A stretch of 64,000 nucleotides of DNA from Deinococcus seoulensis (GTDB lineage: Bacteria > Deinococcota > Deinococci > Deinococcales > Deinococcaceae), in the NCBI RefSeq assembly GCF_014648115.1, contig NZ_BMQM01000001.1:248001-312000 (forward strand). The letters are read 5' to 3'. The position numbers and the translations under genes were made by a program. Shown piece after piece: positions 30,731 to 45,488 of the stretch (positions are counted from its first letter, which is position 1; each line of letters starts with the position of its first letter). Under the pieces are notes generated by a model. That model saw only the letters and a program-made list of their open reading frames with translations, did no database searches and was not told the origin of the DNA.

Positions 30731-32206
30731 GTGGCCCGCCTGTTGCTGGTGTCGCCGCACGTGGTGCGCCGCGTGTTGAACGCCGCGCCCCTGGGGGTCA
30801 CGGGCGGGCCTCCCTGGACGGCGTACGGACTGGCGCTGCTGCCGCTGTGCCTGGCGGGGTTGCTGCCGCTCTGGTCAGTGGCGGCGCTGTGCGCTCTGTT
30901 CGCGCTGGGCGTGCGCTGGCCTGCCTGGGTGCAGGCGCGTGTGCTGGGCACGCAACTGCTGATCGGGCTGGGGATGCTGTCCGGCCTGCCCGGCAGTCTG
31001 GGTGACGGGGCGGCGCTGTTGCGTCTGGCCGGGCTGTACCTGCTGGCCAGCCTTGGCGGCTTTGCCCTGAGTGCCGCCGCGCACGCCCTGGAGGACGGCC
31101 GCCGCCGCGCCCTGCTGGTCCCGCTGGCCCTGGGGCTGCTGGCCCCGCAGGTGGGCGTGCCCCTGGCCCTGCTGGGCGGCGCGCTGGCCCGTCCCGGACC
31201 GGACGCCCGCCGCGCCCCGCTGACCGCCCCGGAACCGGCCCGCCGCTGGTGGGGCTTGCTGGCGCTGGGAGCCGCGCCGCTCCTGCTGCTGGCGCTGCTG
31301 CTGCCCGCCACCCCGGCCGGACCGGTTGGCCGGGAAACGGCAGTGGCGTCGTCGTCGGCGACTGTCCCGGCCCCGGTGCCCACGCCCGACAGCAGGTCCA
31401 CCCCGGCCAGTGGGGCGACGGGTGCGCCACTGCTCCAGCCTTTCCGGCCCCCACAGAGCCTGAACCTGGGCGAGGTGAGCCATCAGCTGGAATTCATGCT
31501 GATGGCAGGTCTGATGCTGCTGGGCGCGGGTCTGAGCGTGCCCGCCCTGCGGCGCGCCCGTGGGCGGCCTCCCCACCCGGCCGAGTGGCTGATGGTGGCG
31601 GGCCTGTTGCTGACGGGCCTGCTGTGGGTGGTGGCGGCCGTCATGCTGTACATGGGCGGGTCGGGCAGCCCGGCCACGCTCCCGCCAGCCTTGCCGGAAC
31701 CGGAGGGCCAGCCGGGAGCCGGGGGTGGCCCTGCCAGCGTGGACGCGGCGCGCGTGATCGACCTGTCGTGGCTGATGCCCACGCTGACCTGGGTCACTCT
31801 GGCGCTGGTGCTCGCGCTGGCCGGGGCGTTGCTGTGGCTGCGGCGCCAGGGCACCCCGGACCCGGCCCTGCCCGGCGACCCGCCGGATCTGCCTCCTGAC
31901 GCGCCCGCCACCCAGGCCGCCGCCACGCACCGTGTCCGCGAGGCGTACCGCGCCGCGCAGACCGCCCTGAGCGCCGCCGGGTGGCCGCGCGTGGCTGCCG
32001 AGACACCCGCCGCGTACGCTGCCCGCCTGGGCGCGCTGCACGCTCCACTGGCCGCGCCGCTCGCCACCCTGACCGCCGCGTACGAACCCGTCCGCTACGG
32101 CGGCCGCCTGACCGACGAGGACGCCGCGCAGGCCGAACAGGCCGCCGACCTCCTGACCCGCACGCTCCCCACCCTGCCCCCCGCACCCACCGAGGACACC
32201 CCATGA
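30731..32206 (+). CDS. DUF4129-type membrane protein of a MoxR-DUF58 cluster
   Basis: A 491-residue membrane protein with at least seven hydrophobic helices (about 25-130, 165-190, 255-310, 350-375) and a C-terminal DUF4129 segment, AAQTALSAAGWPRVAAETPAAYAARL. It is the first gene of a DUF4129-MoxR-DUF58 operon, linked to the next gene by ATGA. The start is uncertain: TATCCT (30687-30692) points to ATG 30702, but that frame stops at 30777-30779 (TGA overlapping an in-frame TTG at 30776). I keep GTG 30731 because coding bias begins there. Confidence 0.72.
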   Translation: MARLLLVSPHVVRRVLNAAPLGVTGGPPWTAYGLALLPLCLAGLLPLWSVAALCALFALGVRWPAWVQARVLGTQLLIGLGMLSGLPGSLGDGAALLRLAGLYLLASLGGFALSAAAHALEDGRRRALLVPLALGLLAPQVGVPLALLGGALARPGPDARRAPLTAPEPARRWWGLLALGAAPLLLLALLLPATPAGPVGRETAVASSSATVPAPVPTPDSRSTPASGATGAPLLQPFRPPQSLNLGEVSHQLEFMLMAGLMLLGAGLSVPALRRARGRPPHPAEWLMVAGLLLTGLLWVVAAVMLYMGGSGSPATLPPALPEPEGQPGAGGGPASVDAARVIDLSWLMPTLTWVTLALVLALAGALLWLRRQGTPDPALPGDPPDLPPDAPATQAAATHRVREAYRAAQTALSAAGWPRVAAETPAAYAARLGALHAPLAAPLATLTAAYEPVRYGGRLTDEDAAQAEQAADLLTRTLPTLPPAPTEDTP

Positions 32207-33195
32207 CCCAGACCCTGACCCCCATCACTTCCGCCCCCACCCCCACACCGGACTTCGCCCGCGCGGTCCTGGAGAATGTCGCCCGCGTCCTGGTCGGCAA
32301 GGAAGCCGTGACCCGCCTCGCGCTGGCAGGCATCCTGGCCGGCGGGCACGTGCTGCTGGAGGACGCGCCGGGCACCGGCAAGACCATGCTGGCCCGCGCC
32401 CTGGCCGTCAGTCTGGGCCTGGACTTTCAGCGGGTGCAGTTCACGCCGGACCTGCTGCCGGGCGACGTGACCGGCGTCAGCGTGTTCCGCCCGCAGTCCG
32501 GCACCTTCGAGTTCGTGCCCGGCCCGGTCTTCACCGGGGTGCTGCTGGCCGACGAGATCAACCGCGCCACGCCCCGCACGCAGTCCGCGCTCCTTGAGGC
32601 GATGGGGGAGGGGCAGGTCACGGAATCCGGCGTGACCCGCCCGCTGCCCACGCCGTTCGTGGTGATCGCCACGCAGAACCCCATCGAGAACGAAGGCACC
32701 TACCGCCTGCCCGAAGCGCAACTGGACCGTTTCCTGCTGCGCCTGTCCGTCGGGTACCCCACCCACGAGGAGGAGGTGCGGATGCTCGCCCGCCTCCAGA
32801 CGCAGCACCCGATTGCCACGCTGGGGGCCGTCACCACGCCCGCCGCGCTGCTGGACGCCCAGGCGCAGGTCCGCGCCGTGTTCGTCGCGCCCGAGGTGCA
32901 GGCGTACCTCGCGCGCCTGAGCGCCCGCACCCGCACGCACCCCAGCGTCACCCTGGGCGCCGGGCCGCGCGCCAGCCTCGCCCTCCAGGGGGTCGCGCAG
33001 GCCCTCGCGTGGCTGGCCGGGCGGTCCTTCGTCACCCCGGACGACGTGCAGGCGGCCGCGCCCGGCGTCCTCGCCCACCGCCTGAGCCTGCGCATCGAGG
33101 CGCGGCTCCAGGGTGTGCCCGACCACGCCATCGTCACCGAGCTGCTGAAGGCCGAACCCGTCCCTGCTGAACTCAGCGCGCCGCCCGCCCGGTGA
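32203..33195 (+). CDS. MoxR family AAA+ ATPase
   Basis: A 330-residue chaperone-like ATPase. Walker A is EDAPGTGKTML (about 52-62), Walker B LLADEINR, sensor 1 VIATQNPIENEGTY, arginine finger region PEAQLDRFLLRL, and the C-terminal lid follows. MoxR proteins assist maturation of protein complexes and are commonly encoded with DUF58 and membrane partners, as here. ATGA overlap upstream and GTGA downstream show a tightly coupled operon. Confidence 0.93.
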   Translation: MTQTLTPITSAPTPTPDFARAVLENVARVLVGKEAVTRLALAGILAGGHVLLEDAPGTGKTMLARALAVSLGLDFQRVQFTPDLLPGDVTGVSVFRPQSGTFEFVPGPVFTGVLLADEINRATPRTQSALLEAMGEGQVTESGVTRPLPTPFVVIATQNPIENEGTYRLPEAQLDRFLLRLSVGYPTHEEEVRMLARLQTQHPIATLGAVTTPAALLDAQAQVRAVFVAPEVQAYLARLSARTRTHPSVTLGAGPRASLALQGVAQALAWLAGRSFVTPDDVQAAAPGVLAHRLSLRIEARLQGVPDHAIVTELLKAEPVPAELSAPPAR

Positions 33196-34328
33196 ACACG
33201 CTGTCCGTTGCCCTGATCACCGCCCTGCCCTGGCTGCTGCTGGTCGGCGCGGTCCTGGCCGCCCTGTGGTGGGGCTCACGCCGCCCGCCCGGTGTCAGCG
33301 TGGAACGCCTCCTGCCTGCCACGGGATTCGAGGGCACCCGCGTCCCGCTGACCGTGCGCGTCACGCTGCGCAGCCGCCGCCCCCTGCGCGTCCTGCTGGA
33401 CGACCCCACGCCGCGCGGCGTCGTCCCGGCCGTGACGCCCGAACTCAGCGTGCGCCTGCTGGGCCACGCGGAGCACGACCTGACCACCACCCTGACCCTC
33501 AACCGGCGCGGCGCGCACGACTGGCCCGGCGGCACCCTGCGCTGGGCCGACCCGCTCGGGCTGTTCTGGCACTCCGCGCCGCTGCCCGGACCGCCCACCA
33601 CCCTGGACGTGTTTCCCGGCACGCACGGACTGATCCTGCCGGACCTGCTGCGCCCCCTGCTCTCGGAAGGCACCCTGACCCGCCGCGTCGGCCTGGACGA
33701 CCCGCTGAGCCTGCGCGGCGTGCGCGACTACGTGCCCGGAGACCCGCCCGGCCGGGTTCACTGGCGCCTGAGTGCCCGCACCGGCACCCTGACCGTCCGC
33801 GAACCCGAACGCACCGCCGCGAGCAGCCTCACGGTCTTCGTGGACACCAGCAGTGGCGGTGAGGTCTTCGTGGACAGCGCCGCCCGCCTCGCCGCCAGCC
33901 TCGTCCGCGAGGCCGCCAGCCTGGGCCTGCCCGTCGCGGCCGCCACCAGCGCCGCCCTGAGCCCCAGCGGCCGCGACCCGCTGTCCATGCAGGCCGCCCT
34001 TCGCCTGCTGGCCCGCCTCGCCCCGGATCCCGCCCCGCCCTACCTGCCCCCCACCCGCAGCGGCGGGAACCTGATCATCCTGACCGCCAGCCCCGGCCCG
34101 GACCTGCTGACCCAGGCCCTGAGGGCGCGCGCCACCGCCGCCCGCGTCACCATCGTCACGCTGCCCGAAGGCTACTACCTGGAACCCGGCGAGCAACCCC
34201 GCCGCCAGTGGAGTGGCCTGCCCGACGCCGCCCGCGACCTCGAACGCCGCGCCGCCGCGCTGGCCGGAGCGGGCATTCAGGTCGTGATCCTGCGCGGCAA
34301 CCAGAGCGTCCTGACCCTCGCCCACTGA
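33192..34328 (+). CDS. DUF58 (VWA-like) membrane protein
   Basis: A 378-residue protein with two hydrophobic N-terminal segments (about 5-35), an immunoglobulin-like strand region, then the DUF58 core GVRDYVPGDPPGRVHWRLSARTGTLTVREPE (about 175-205) and a VWA-like C-terminal domain (LTVFVDTSSGGEVFVDSAARLAASLV). DUF58 proteins act with MoxR ATPases, possibly in envelope assembly or stress response. Starts at GTG 33192 overlapping the MoxR stop. A short hairpin CCCACC/GGTGGG follows the stop near 34333-34352. Confidence 0.9.
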   Translation: MNTLSVALITALPWLLLVGAVLAALWWGSRRPPGVSVERLLPATGFEGTRVPLTVRVTLRSRRPLRVLLDDPTPRGVVPAVTPELSVRLLGHAEHDLTTTLTLNRRGAHDWPGGTLRWADPLGLFWHSAPLPGPPTTLDVFPGTHGLILPDLLRPLLSEGTLTRRVGLDDPLSLRGVRDYVPGDPPGRVHWRLSARTGTLTVREPERTAASSLTVFVDTSSGGEVFVDSAARLAASLVREAASLGLPVAAATSAALSPSGRDPLSMQAALRLLARLAPDPAPPYLPPTRSGGNLIILTASPGPDLLTQALRARATAARVTIVTLPEGYYLEPGEQPRRQWSGLPDAARDLERRAAALAGAGIQVVILRGNQSVLTLAH

Positions 34329-34411
34329 ACGCCCCCACCCTCAACGAACGGTGGGCTGCACATGAAGGACCGTTTCAGGCGCCTTCCGGGCCAGCGCAGT
34401 AGCGTAAGACC

Positions 34412-34642
34412 ATGACCAACGACGACACCAACACCCCCCACGACGAGAAGACCATCCGCAACGTGGACCTGCAGTTCATGGGCAAGGAAGACACCGCCGA
34501 GGAAATCGACGCCGAAGTCAACGCCGAAAGCCGCGAGGCCGGCGCGTACCGCGAACGCGGCATGGACAAACACGACGTCGAATCTGCCCAGAGCATGGAC
34601 GCCAGCGACCCGCCCAGCAGCAACATGGGCGACGCGAGCTGA
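34412..34642 (+). CDS. Small acidic hydrophilic protein (76 residues)
   Basis: TAGCGT (34400-34405) lies 6 nt before ATG 34412, a leaderless start. The protein is almost free of hydrophobic clusters (MTNDDTNTPHDEKTIRNVDL; VNAESREAGAYRERGMDKHD) and is likely unstructured, like stress- or desiccation-linked hydrophilins. That link is inference; no defined family is recognised. It ends 29 bp before the solo hairpin at 34671. Confidence 0.65.
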   Translation: MTNDDTNTPHDEKTIRNVDLQFMGKEDTAEEIDAEVNAESREAGAYRERGMDKHDVESAQSMDASDPPSSNMGDAS

Positions 34643-34670
34643 ACTCCACCCGCAGGCCCCGCTGATCCAC

Positions 34671-34725
34671 TCATGCGGACTCCGATTGAATGGCTTTGCA
34701 AGCTGTTCAGTCGGAGTTCGCATAG
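34671..34725 (+). repeat. Minimal (solo-hairpin) form of the palindromic element, copy F
   Basis: TCA is followed by TGCGGACTCCGATTGAATGG, CTTTGCAAGC and TGTTCAGTCGGAGTTCGCA (core 34674-34722, 49 bp). Only the outer repeat and hairpin 2 remain, so the whole unit folds into one hairpin of about 23 bp with few mismatches. The right flank (TAGA) no longer matches TCA. It shows that hairpin 1 and the middle can be lost while termini persist. Confidence 0.75.
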
Positions 34726-34799
34726 ATCCGTCAGTCGGTCTGCGCAATCGTCACGCAGGGCAGAATACCGGTGGCGGCGCGTATGGTACGAATGAAGCG

Positions 34800-34853
34800 A
34801 TGACCGCCTTCACCCGCCACGCCACGCCCCGCCACGGTGACCGGTCCGCATGA
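34800..34853 (+). CDS. Possible 17-codon upstream ORF coupled to the next gene
   Basis: ATG 34800 opens MTAFTRHATPRHGDRSA and its stop TGA (34851-34853) overlaps ATG 34850 of the next gene as ATGA. A TATGGT (34782-34787) lies 12 nt upstream, not an ideal leaderless distance, and the next gene has no clear SD. It could be the real entry point for ribosomes, but the evidence is thin. Confidence 0.3.
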   Translation: MTAFTRHATPRHGDRSA

Positions 34854-35266
34854 GCGAATTCGATGAACTTCAGGCCGTGATCCGCCGCCACGCCGACGCC
34901 CGGCAGGCCGAGCAGCGCGCCTGCGAGGCGTTCCTGAACGCCCTGTACCACGCGCTACGCACGGCCAGCGGCCCTGGCCTGCCGCTGAACAACGTCACGC
35001 TGGAATTCACGGCCGACCCTGTCGTGCGGCTGCGGCCCGCTCCGGCCGGGAGTTACCATGCCGCGTGGCTGCGCCTGGGCCTGTGCGAGGTGCTGGTGCG
35101 GGTGCGCCGCGCCGACGGGGCTTTTCAGGGCGAGTACGGGCCGGGCTGCGCCTTCCGGCTGGAACGGACCGGCGAGGACGAACTGCTGGCCCTGGCCCGC
35201 ACCCTGCTGCGGGACGTGACCGCCGCGTACGGAGGCGAACAGGTGACCGCCGCCCAACTGAACTGA
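34850..35266 (+). CDS. Unrecognised 138-residue protein
   Basis: Starts at ATG 34850 (MSEFDELQAVIRRHADARQAE) with a helical, Gln/Arg-rich N-terminus, then strands (LPLNNVTLEFTADPVVRLRP; LRLGLCEVLVRVRRADG). It has a single conserved-looking Cys region but no metal motif or membrane helix. No known family comes to mind. Its stop TGA (35264-35266) is the left flank of repeat copy G, which separates it from the converging ftsZ. Confidence 0.62.
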   Translation: MSEFDELQAVIRRHADARQAEQRACEAFLNALYHALRTASGPGLPLNNVTLEFTADPVVRLRPAPAGSYHAAWLRLGLCEVLVRVRRADGAFQGEYGPGCAFRLERTGEDELLALARTLLRDVTAAYGGEQVTAAQLN

Positions 35267-35400
35267 TACGGACTCCGATTGTTTCGTTAACAACCCGGAA
35301 CAGCACCGGGTTGCTAATTCCACGTCCGGAATCCGTTTCGCTCCTCCTCGCATCTGCTCGGATTGAATGGGCTGTAAAGGCCATTCAACCGGAGTCGGTG

Positions 35401-35403
<3 letters not shown>
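35264..35403 (+). mobile_element. Palindromic repeat element, copy G, between two convergent stops
   Basis: The core 35267-35400 (134 bp) is flanked by TGA (stop of the 34850 gene) and TCA (reversed stop of ftsZ). Hairpin 1 has the AACCCGG-type arms (CAACCCGG/CCGGGTTG, loop AACAGCA), the same class as copy B. Hairpin 2 pairs ATTGAATGG with CCATTCAA. Terminal bases have drifted (CGGTG at the right). Its flanks differ from each other, so one has mutated since insertion. Confidence 0.85.
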
Positions 35404-36464
<1,061 letters not shown>

Positions 36465-36523
36465 ATGCTCTCCTTACGTGACGGTCCGCTCCGACGTGCG
36501 TGCGGTCCGTTCTTCTGCGGTGT

Positions 36524-36529
36524 AGTTTA
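36524..36529 (-). promoter_or_regulatory. Likely -10 box for ftsZ
   Basis: On the minus strand TAAACT lies about 60 bp before the ftsZ start, after the hairpin behind ftsA. No good TTGACA-type -35 is seen at 17 bp, so the assignment rests on the hexamer and its context. Confidence 0.45.
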
Positions 36530-36599
36530 GCGCACGATATCAGGCGCGCGGCGGCAGGACTGACGCAGGGGCGCGCCGCGCGTGCCGGTTCAAGCGAGT

Positions 36600-36637
36600 G
36601 GGGGAGGGCCGGGTGCTGCGGCACCGTTCCCTCCCCC
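36600..36637 (-). terminator. Strong hairpin between ftsA and ftsZ
   Basis: GGGGGAGGG (36600-36608) pairs with CCCTCCCCC (36629-36637), and an inner GGTGC/GCACC extends the fold. It sits 39 nt beyond the ftsA stop and has no T run in the transcribed direction. It may end or attenuate the mur-fts transcript before ftsZ. Confidence 0.6.
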
Positions 36638-36675
36638 CGCTGTTTGGCCTGCGCGCGGCGCGGTTCCCGGCCGGG

Positions 36676-38836
<2,161 letters not shown>

Positions 38837-38840
<4 letters not shown>

Positions 38841-39766
38841 GAGACCGTGCCGTCCCGCTCCGTGACGTCCCGCGCCGTGCCGGCAGGCAGCGCCTCGGGC
38901 CACAGTTCGTACTCCAGTTCCATCGGCACCGGCACCCGCTCGCGGATCACGTTCAGCAGCGCGTGCACGTCGGCGGCCGTCGCGCCGCCCAGGTTCACGA
39001 TGAAGTTCGCGTGCTCCGGCGCGATCAGCGCGTTCCCGACCCGCGTGCCCTTCAGGCCCGCCTCGTCGATCAGCCGCCCGGCGCTCACGCCACCCGGATT
39101 CTTGAACGCGCAGCCCGGCGTCTTCATCTTCGGCTGCCCCTTGCGGGCGTTGTCCGCGAAGTCCATCTTCTCCAGCACCGCTTCCGGGGTACTGCGCCGC
39201 AGCCGCAGCCGCACGCGCGACACCACGTGGTTCCGCGGAATGCCGCTGTCCCGGTAGCCCCAGTTCAGGTCGTCCGGCGTGACCTGCCGCGTCTCCTGCG
39301 GCGTCACGATCTCGATGGTGTGCAGACCGTCGAACATCTCGCCGTAGCGCGTACCGGCGTTCATCCAGACCGCGCCGCCTACCTGCGCGGGAATCCCGAC
39401 CGTGCCTTCCAGGCCACTCAGGCCCAGCTTCTGAAGCTGACGGATCAGGCCGGGCAGCGGCACGCCGCCCCCCACCCAGCCGGTCACGATCTCGTCAGCG
39501 GTACTCAGGTGCGGGTCCGGTTCCAGGTCCCGTTCGGCCAGCGGGCCGCTCAGGCGAATCACGCGCTCCGGCACGCCCTCGTCGGCGATCACGAGGTTGC
39601 TGCCGCCGCCCAGGATGCGGTACGGCTGCTCCATCGCCTCGGCCAGTTGCGCGTGGTCCGACACGAACCACACCTCGGATTCGCCGCCCACACCCAGCGT
39701 CGTGAAGCGCGCCAGCGGCAACCGCTCCACCCGCGCGCCCGTACGGCTGACCGGCGCGGCGATCAC
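38837..39766 (-). CDS. murB: UDP-N-acetylenolpyruvoylglucosamine reductase MurB
   Basis: Reduces UDP-GlcNAc-enolpyruvate to UDP-MurNAc with FAD and NADPH. In 309 residues it has FAD-binding TTLGVGGESEVW and RILGGGSNLVIAD, GTVGIPAQVGGAVWMNAGTRYGEM, the catalytic Ser-containing PGCAFKNPGG, and the C-terminal Glu region. GTG 39766 overlaps the murC stop; an upstream in-frame start exists but would run into murC. Confidence 0.95.
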
Positions 39767-41235
39767 GCCTGACCTCCGGCCAGTTCGCGCGACAGTTTCC
39801 ACACGTCCCCGGCACCCATCGTCACGATGATGTCGCCCGGCGCGGCCGAGGCACGCAGCACCCGCAGAATCTCCTGACGGTCCGGCATGTACGTGACGCC
39901 CGCGTGCCCGCCAGCCACCATGCGCCCCGAGATCAGGGTCGCGTGAATGCCCTCGATGGGCGCCTCGCTGGCCGCCGCGATGTCCATCAGCAGCACCTCG
40001 TCGGCGTCCATCAGCGCGTCGGCCAGCCGGGGCCAGGACTGCTGCGTCCGCAGGAAGCGGTGCGGCTGGAACACGATCCGCACGCGCCGCCCGGTCTGCC
40101 GGGCCGCCTGCACGGCCGCCGCGACCTTCGTGGCGTTGTGCGCGTAATCGTCCACGATCAACGCGCCGTTCAGTTCCCCGATCCGCTGCCAGCGCCGCCC
40201 CGGCCCCCGGAACGCCCCCAGCGCAGAGGCCGCCCGCGCAAAATCCCCGCCGTGCAGGTGCGTGACCGCCAGCGCCGCCAGGGCGTTCAGCACGTTGTGC
40301 GTGCCGGGCAGCCCCACGCGCGCCTCGCCCAGCACCTCGCCCCGGAACGACACCGTGAACGACGTGCCGTCCTCGTCCGGGCGCAGGTTCACCGCGCGGT
40401 AATCGGCGCCCTCGGCCTGCCCGTAACTTAGGCGTTCGGGGGCGCCCGTCACCAGTTCATCCAGGCCCGGCCAGTCGGCGCACAGCAGCACCCGCCCGGA
40501 CTGCGCCACGAACCGCGCGAAGCCCGCGTGCTGCTCCTCGACCGTCTCCCAGTACGTCGCCTGATTGCCGCCCACGTGATCGTCCTCGGCGTTCGTGAAC
40601 ACGGCCGTCCCGCAGCCCAGGTCCGCGAAGGCCCGGTCGGATTCGTCCACCTCGGCCACGAACGGCCCGGTGCCCACGCGGGCGTTACTGCCGAACTCGG
40701 GCACGATTCCGCCCACGAACGCGGACGGGTCCAGCCCCGCGCCCTGCATCGCCACGGCGATCATGCTGGTCGTGGTGGTCTTGCCGTGCGTGCCGATCAC
40801 GCCCACGCTGGGGCCGGCGCGCAGCAGGTCGCCCAGCAGCGCCATGCGCGGCCGTACCAGCGTGCCTGAGGCGTGCGCCGCCACGAGTTCCGGGTGCGAT
40901 TTGGGAACCGCTTCCGACGCGACCAGCACGTCCACCGGCCCGAACGGCGCGTCCAGCACGTGCGCCGCCGCGTGCCCGGCCGCGACCGGAATGCCCTCGG
41001 CCTGAAGCTGCGCCGTCAACTCGGTCACGGACTCGTCGCAGCCGCTCACGCGGTGCCCGGCCGCTGCCAGCAGCCGCGCGAAGGCACTCATGCCGATGCC
41101 GCCCACGCCCATCAGGTGATAGTGCAGCGGCGCGGACTGCTGGGTGGCCCCCGCGCTACCCGGCGCGGAGGAAGAAACGGATTGGGACGCCACGGACTCG
41201 CCGGGCGCTGTCAGCTGGGGGGATAGGTCAGTCAT
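39763..41235 (-). CDS. murC: UDP-N-acetylmuramate-L-alanine ligase MurC
   Basis: Adds L-Ala to UDP-MurNAc with ATP. After a Ser/Pro-rich N-terminal tail of about 35 residues it shows [26 protein letters not shown]-binding GVIGTHGKTTTTSMIAVAM, EVDESDRAF and IVDDYAHNATKVAAAV. The 490-residue length is slightly above family average because of the tail. Gap to murG 20 bp; murB follows by GTGA overlap. Confidence 0.95.
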   Translation of the reverse strand: MTDLSPQLTAPGESVASQSVSSSAPGSAGATQQSAPLHYHLMGVGGIGMSAFARLLAAAGHRVSGCDESVTELTAQLQAEGIPVAAGHAAAHVLDAPFGPVDVLVASEAVPKSHPELVAAHASGTLVRPRMALLGDLLRAGPSVGVIGTHGKTTTTSMIAVAMQGAGLDPSAFVGGIVPEFGSNARVGTGPFVAEVDESDRAFADLGCGTAVFTNAEDDHVGGNQATYWETVEEQHAGFARFVAQSGRVLLCADWPGLDELVTGAPERLSYGQAEGADYRAVNLRPDEDGTSFTVSFRGEVLGEARVGLPGTHNVLNALAALAVTHLHGGDFARAASALGAFRGPGRRWQRIGELNGALIVDDYAHNATKVAAAVQAARQTGRRVRIVFQPHRFLRTQQSWPRLADALMDADEVLLMDIAAASEAPIEGIHATLISGRMVAGGHAGVTYMPDRQEILRVLRASAAPGDIIVTMGAGDVWKLSRELAGGQA

Positions 41236-41255
41236 GGGGGATCAGGGGTGGCCCA

Positions 41256-42395
<1,140 letters not shown>

Positions 42396-42527
42396 TGCGG
42401 GCGAGTCTAGCCCGTGAGGCGTGTGGGATGCAGGCAGTGGAGAGCAGGAAGAGTAACAGCATGGGGCGGGAGCCGCCGCCCCCGCCCTGAATCCGTTCCT
42501 GCCACCTGCTCCCGGCCACCCGCCCGC

Positions 42528-43286
<759 letters not shown>

Positions 43287-43330
43287 ACGAACCCACAGTA
43301 CGACGCGGCGCGCCCCCGGGTTCCGGGTGC

Positions 43331-43388
43331 TCATACGGATTCCGGTTGGATGGCTTGCAGAGCCGTTCAATCCCGGCGGATGCGACTC
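43331..43388 (-). repeat. Truncated palindromic element, copy H, at a pseudogene end
   Basis: TCA (43331-43333) precedes TACGGATTCCGGTTGGATGG and the hairpin 2 arms (GGCT/AGCC), then CGGCGGATGCGA, as in the outer half of the element. Similarity ends near 43385, four bases before the stop of the pseudogene 43389-44174. The rest of the element (hairpin 1 and the other terminus) is missing, so a deletion removed it together with the 3' part of the neighbouring gene (inference). Confidence 0.7.
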
Positions 43389-44174
43389 TTACAGCTGCCC
43401 CACAGAGTAGGAACAGATGGAATCCATCAGAGGTAGCGCGCCGTGACGGACCGCTCCACCCCGCGCAGTCCGGCCGGGGGACCGCTCGAAGCGGTCCACC
43501 AGTCCCTCGTAGGTCATGTTGATCTCGCCCAGCGACACCTTCAGGTCCCGGCCGTGCAGCAGCAGGTGCAGGTCGTGTTCGCTGTATTCCTGCACGGGCC
43601 GGTCCAGGTCGAACAGGCCGCTCAGCGCGTAGGTTTTCCACAGCCACTTGCCGGGTTTGAAATCCGGATGCTGAATGGCCCCGCCGTTCAGAGACAGGCT
43701 CCGGTCGAGCAGGCGCCCCAGGTCCAGTTGCGTGGTGCGCCCGATGCCCTCGCACTCCGGGCACATGCCCTGCGGCGTGTTGAACGAATACGCGAACGCC
43801 GCGCCCGCCGACGGTTGCCCCGCGCGGGAGAACAGCACCCGCAACGGCGCGGCGATGTCGGTGTACGTACCCACCGTCGAGCGCGCCCCGCCGCCTACCC
43901 GTTTCTGGTTGATGACGACCGGGGCGTTCAGGTGACTCACGCTGTCCACGTCCGGCTGTCCGTAATGCGGCAGGAACCCCTGCACGAACGCCGTGAAGGT
44001 CTCGTTCAGCTGCCGCTGCGCCTCGGCGGCCAGCGTGTCGAACACCAGAGACGACTTACCGGACCCCGACACGCCGGTAAAGACCGTCAGTTGCCGTTTG
44101 GGAATGTCCAGCGAGACGTTCTTCAGGTTGTGTTCCCGCGCGCCCCGCACCTCGATGAATGCCCGGTCTGTCAT
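43389..44174 (-). pseudogene. Truncated UvrA-like ABC ATPase (UvrA2/DrrC type)
   Basis: The first 207 or so residues match UvrA paralogs: ATG 44174, MTDRAFIEVRGAREHNLKNV, Walker A VFTGVSGSGKSSLVFDT, PEC-containing CPECEGIGRTTQLD, and QEYSEHDLHLLLHGRD. A full protein has about 750-780 residues with two ATPase halves; here signature and Walker B of the first domain and the whole second domain are absent. After GLVDRFER about 30 unrelated residues follow and the frame stops at 43389 beside repeat remnant H. SD GGAGG is present. UvrA2 proteins are linked to drug tolerance and DNA binding. Confidence 0.8.
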
Positions 44175-44283
44175 GTGTGTGCCTCCCTGTGCCCCTCCAG
44201 CGTCTCTGAGCATCATGTGAAAACCCCCACGGGAGAGCTTCATGGAAGCTTCACGAAAGGGGTGAAGAAGGAGATTCAGCCCG

Positions 44284-45444
<1,161 letters not shown>

Positions 45445-45488
45445 GCCCCGCAGGGTACAGGCGGCCCGCACGGACAGGGGCGAGAGGT

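Noticed and set aside
42396..42527. Possible small gene between murG and the AIM24 gene
   Set aside because: Only the murG promoter (TAGACT) is supported; no open frame with a start signal is seen.
44175..44283. Interlaced palindromes (AGCTTCATGGAAGCTT, TTCACGAAAGGGGTGAA) before the UvrA-like pseudogene
   Set aside because: They are short and imperfect; they might be an operator for the former gene but I cannot support a definite feature.
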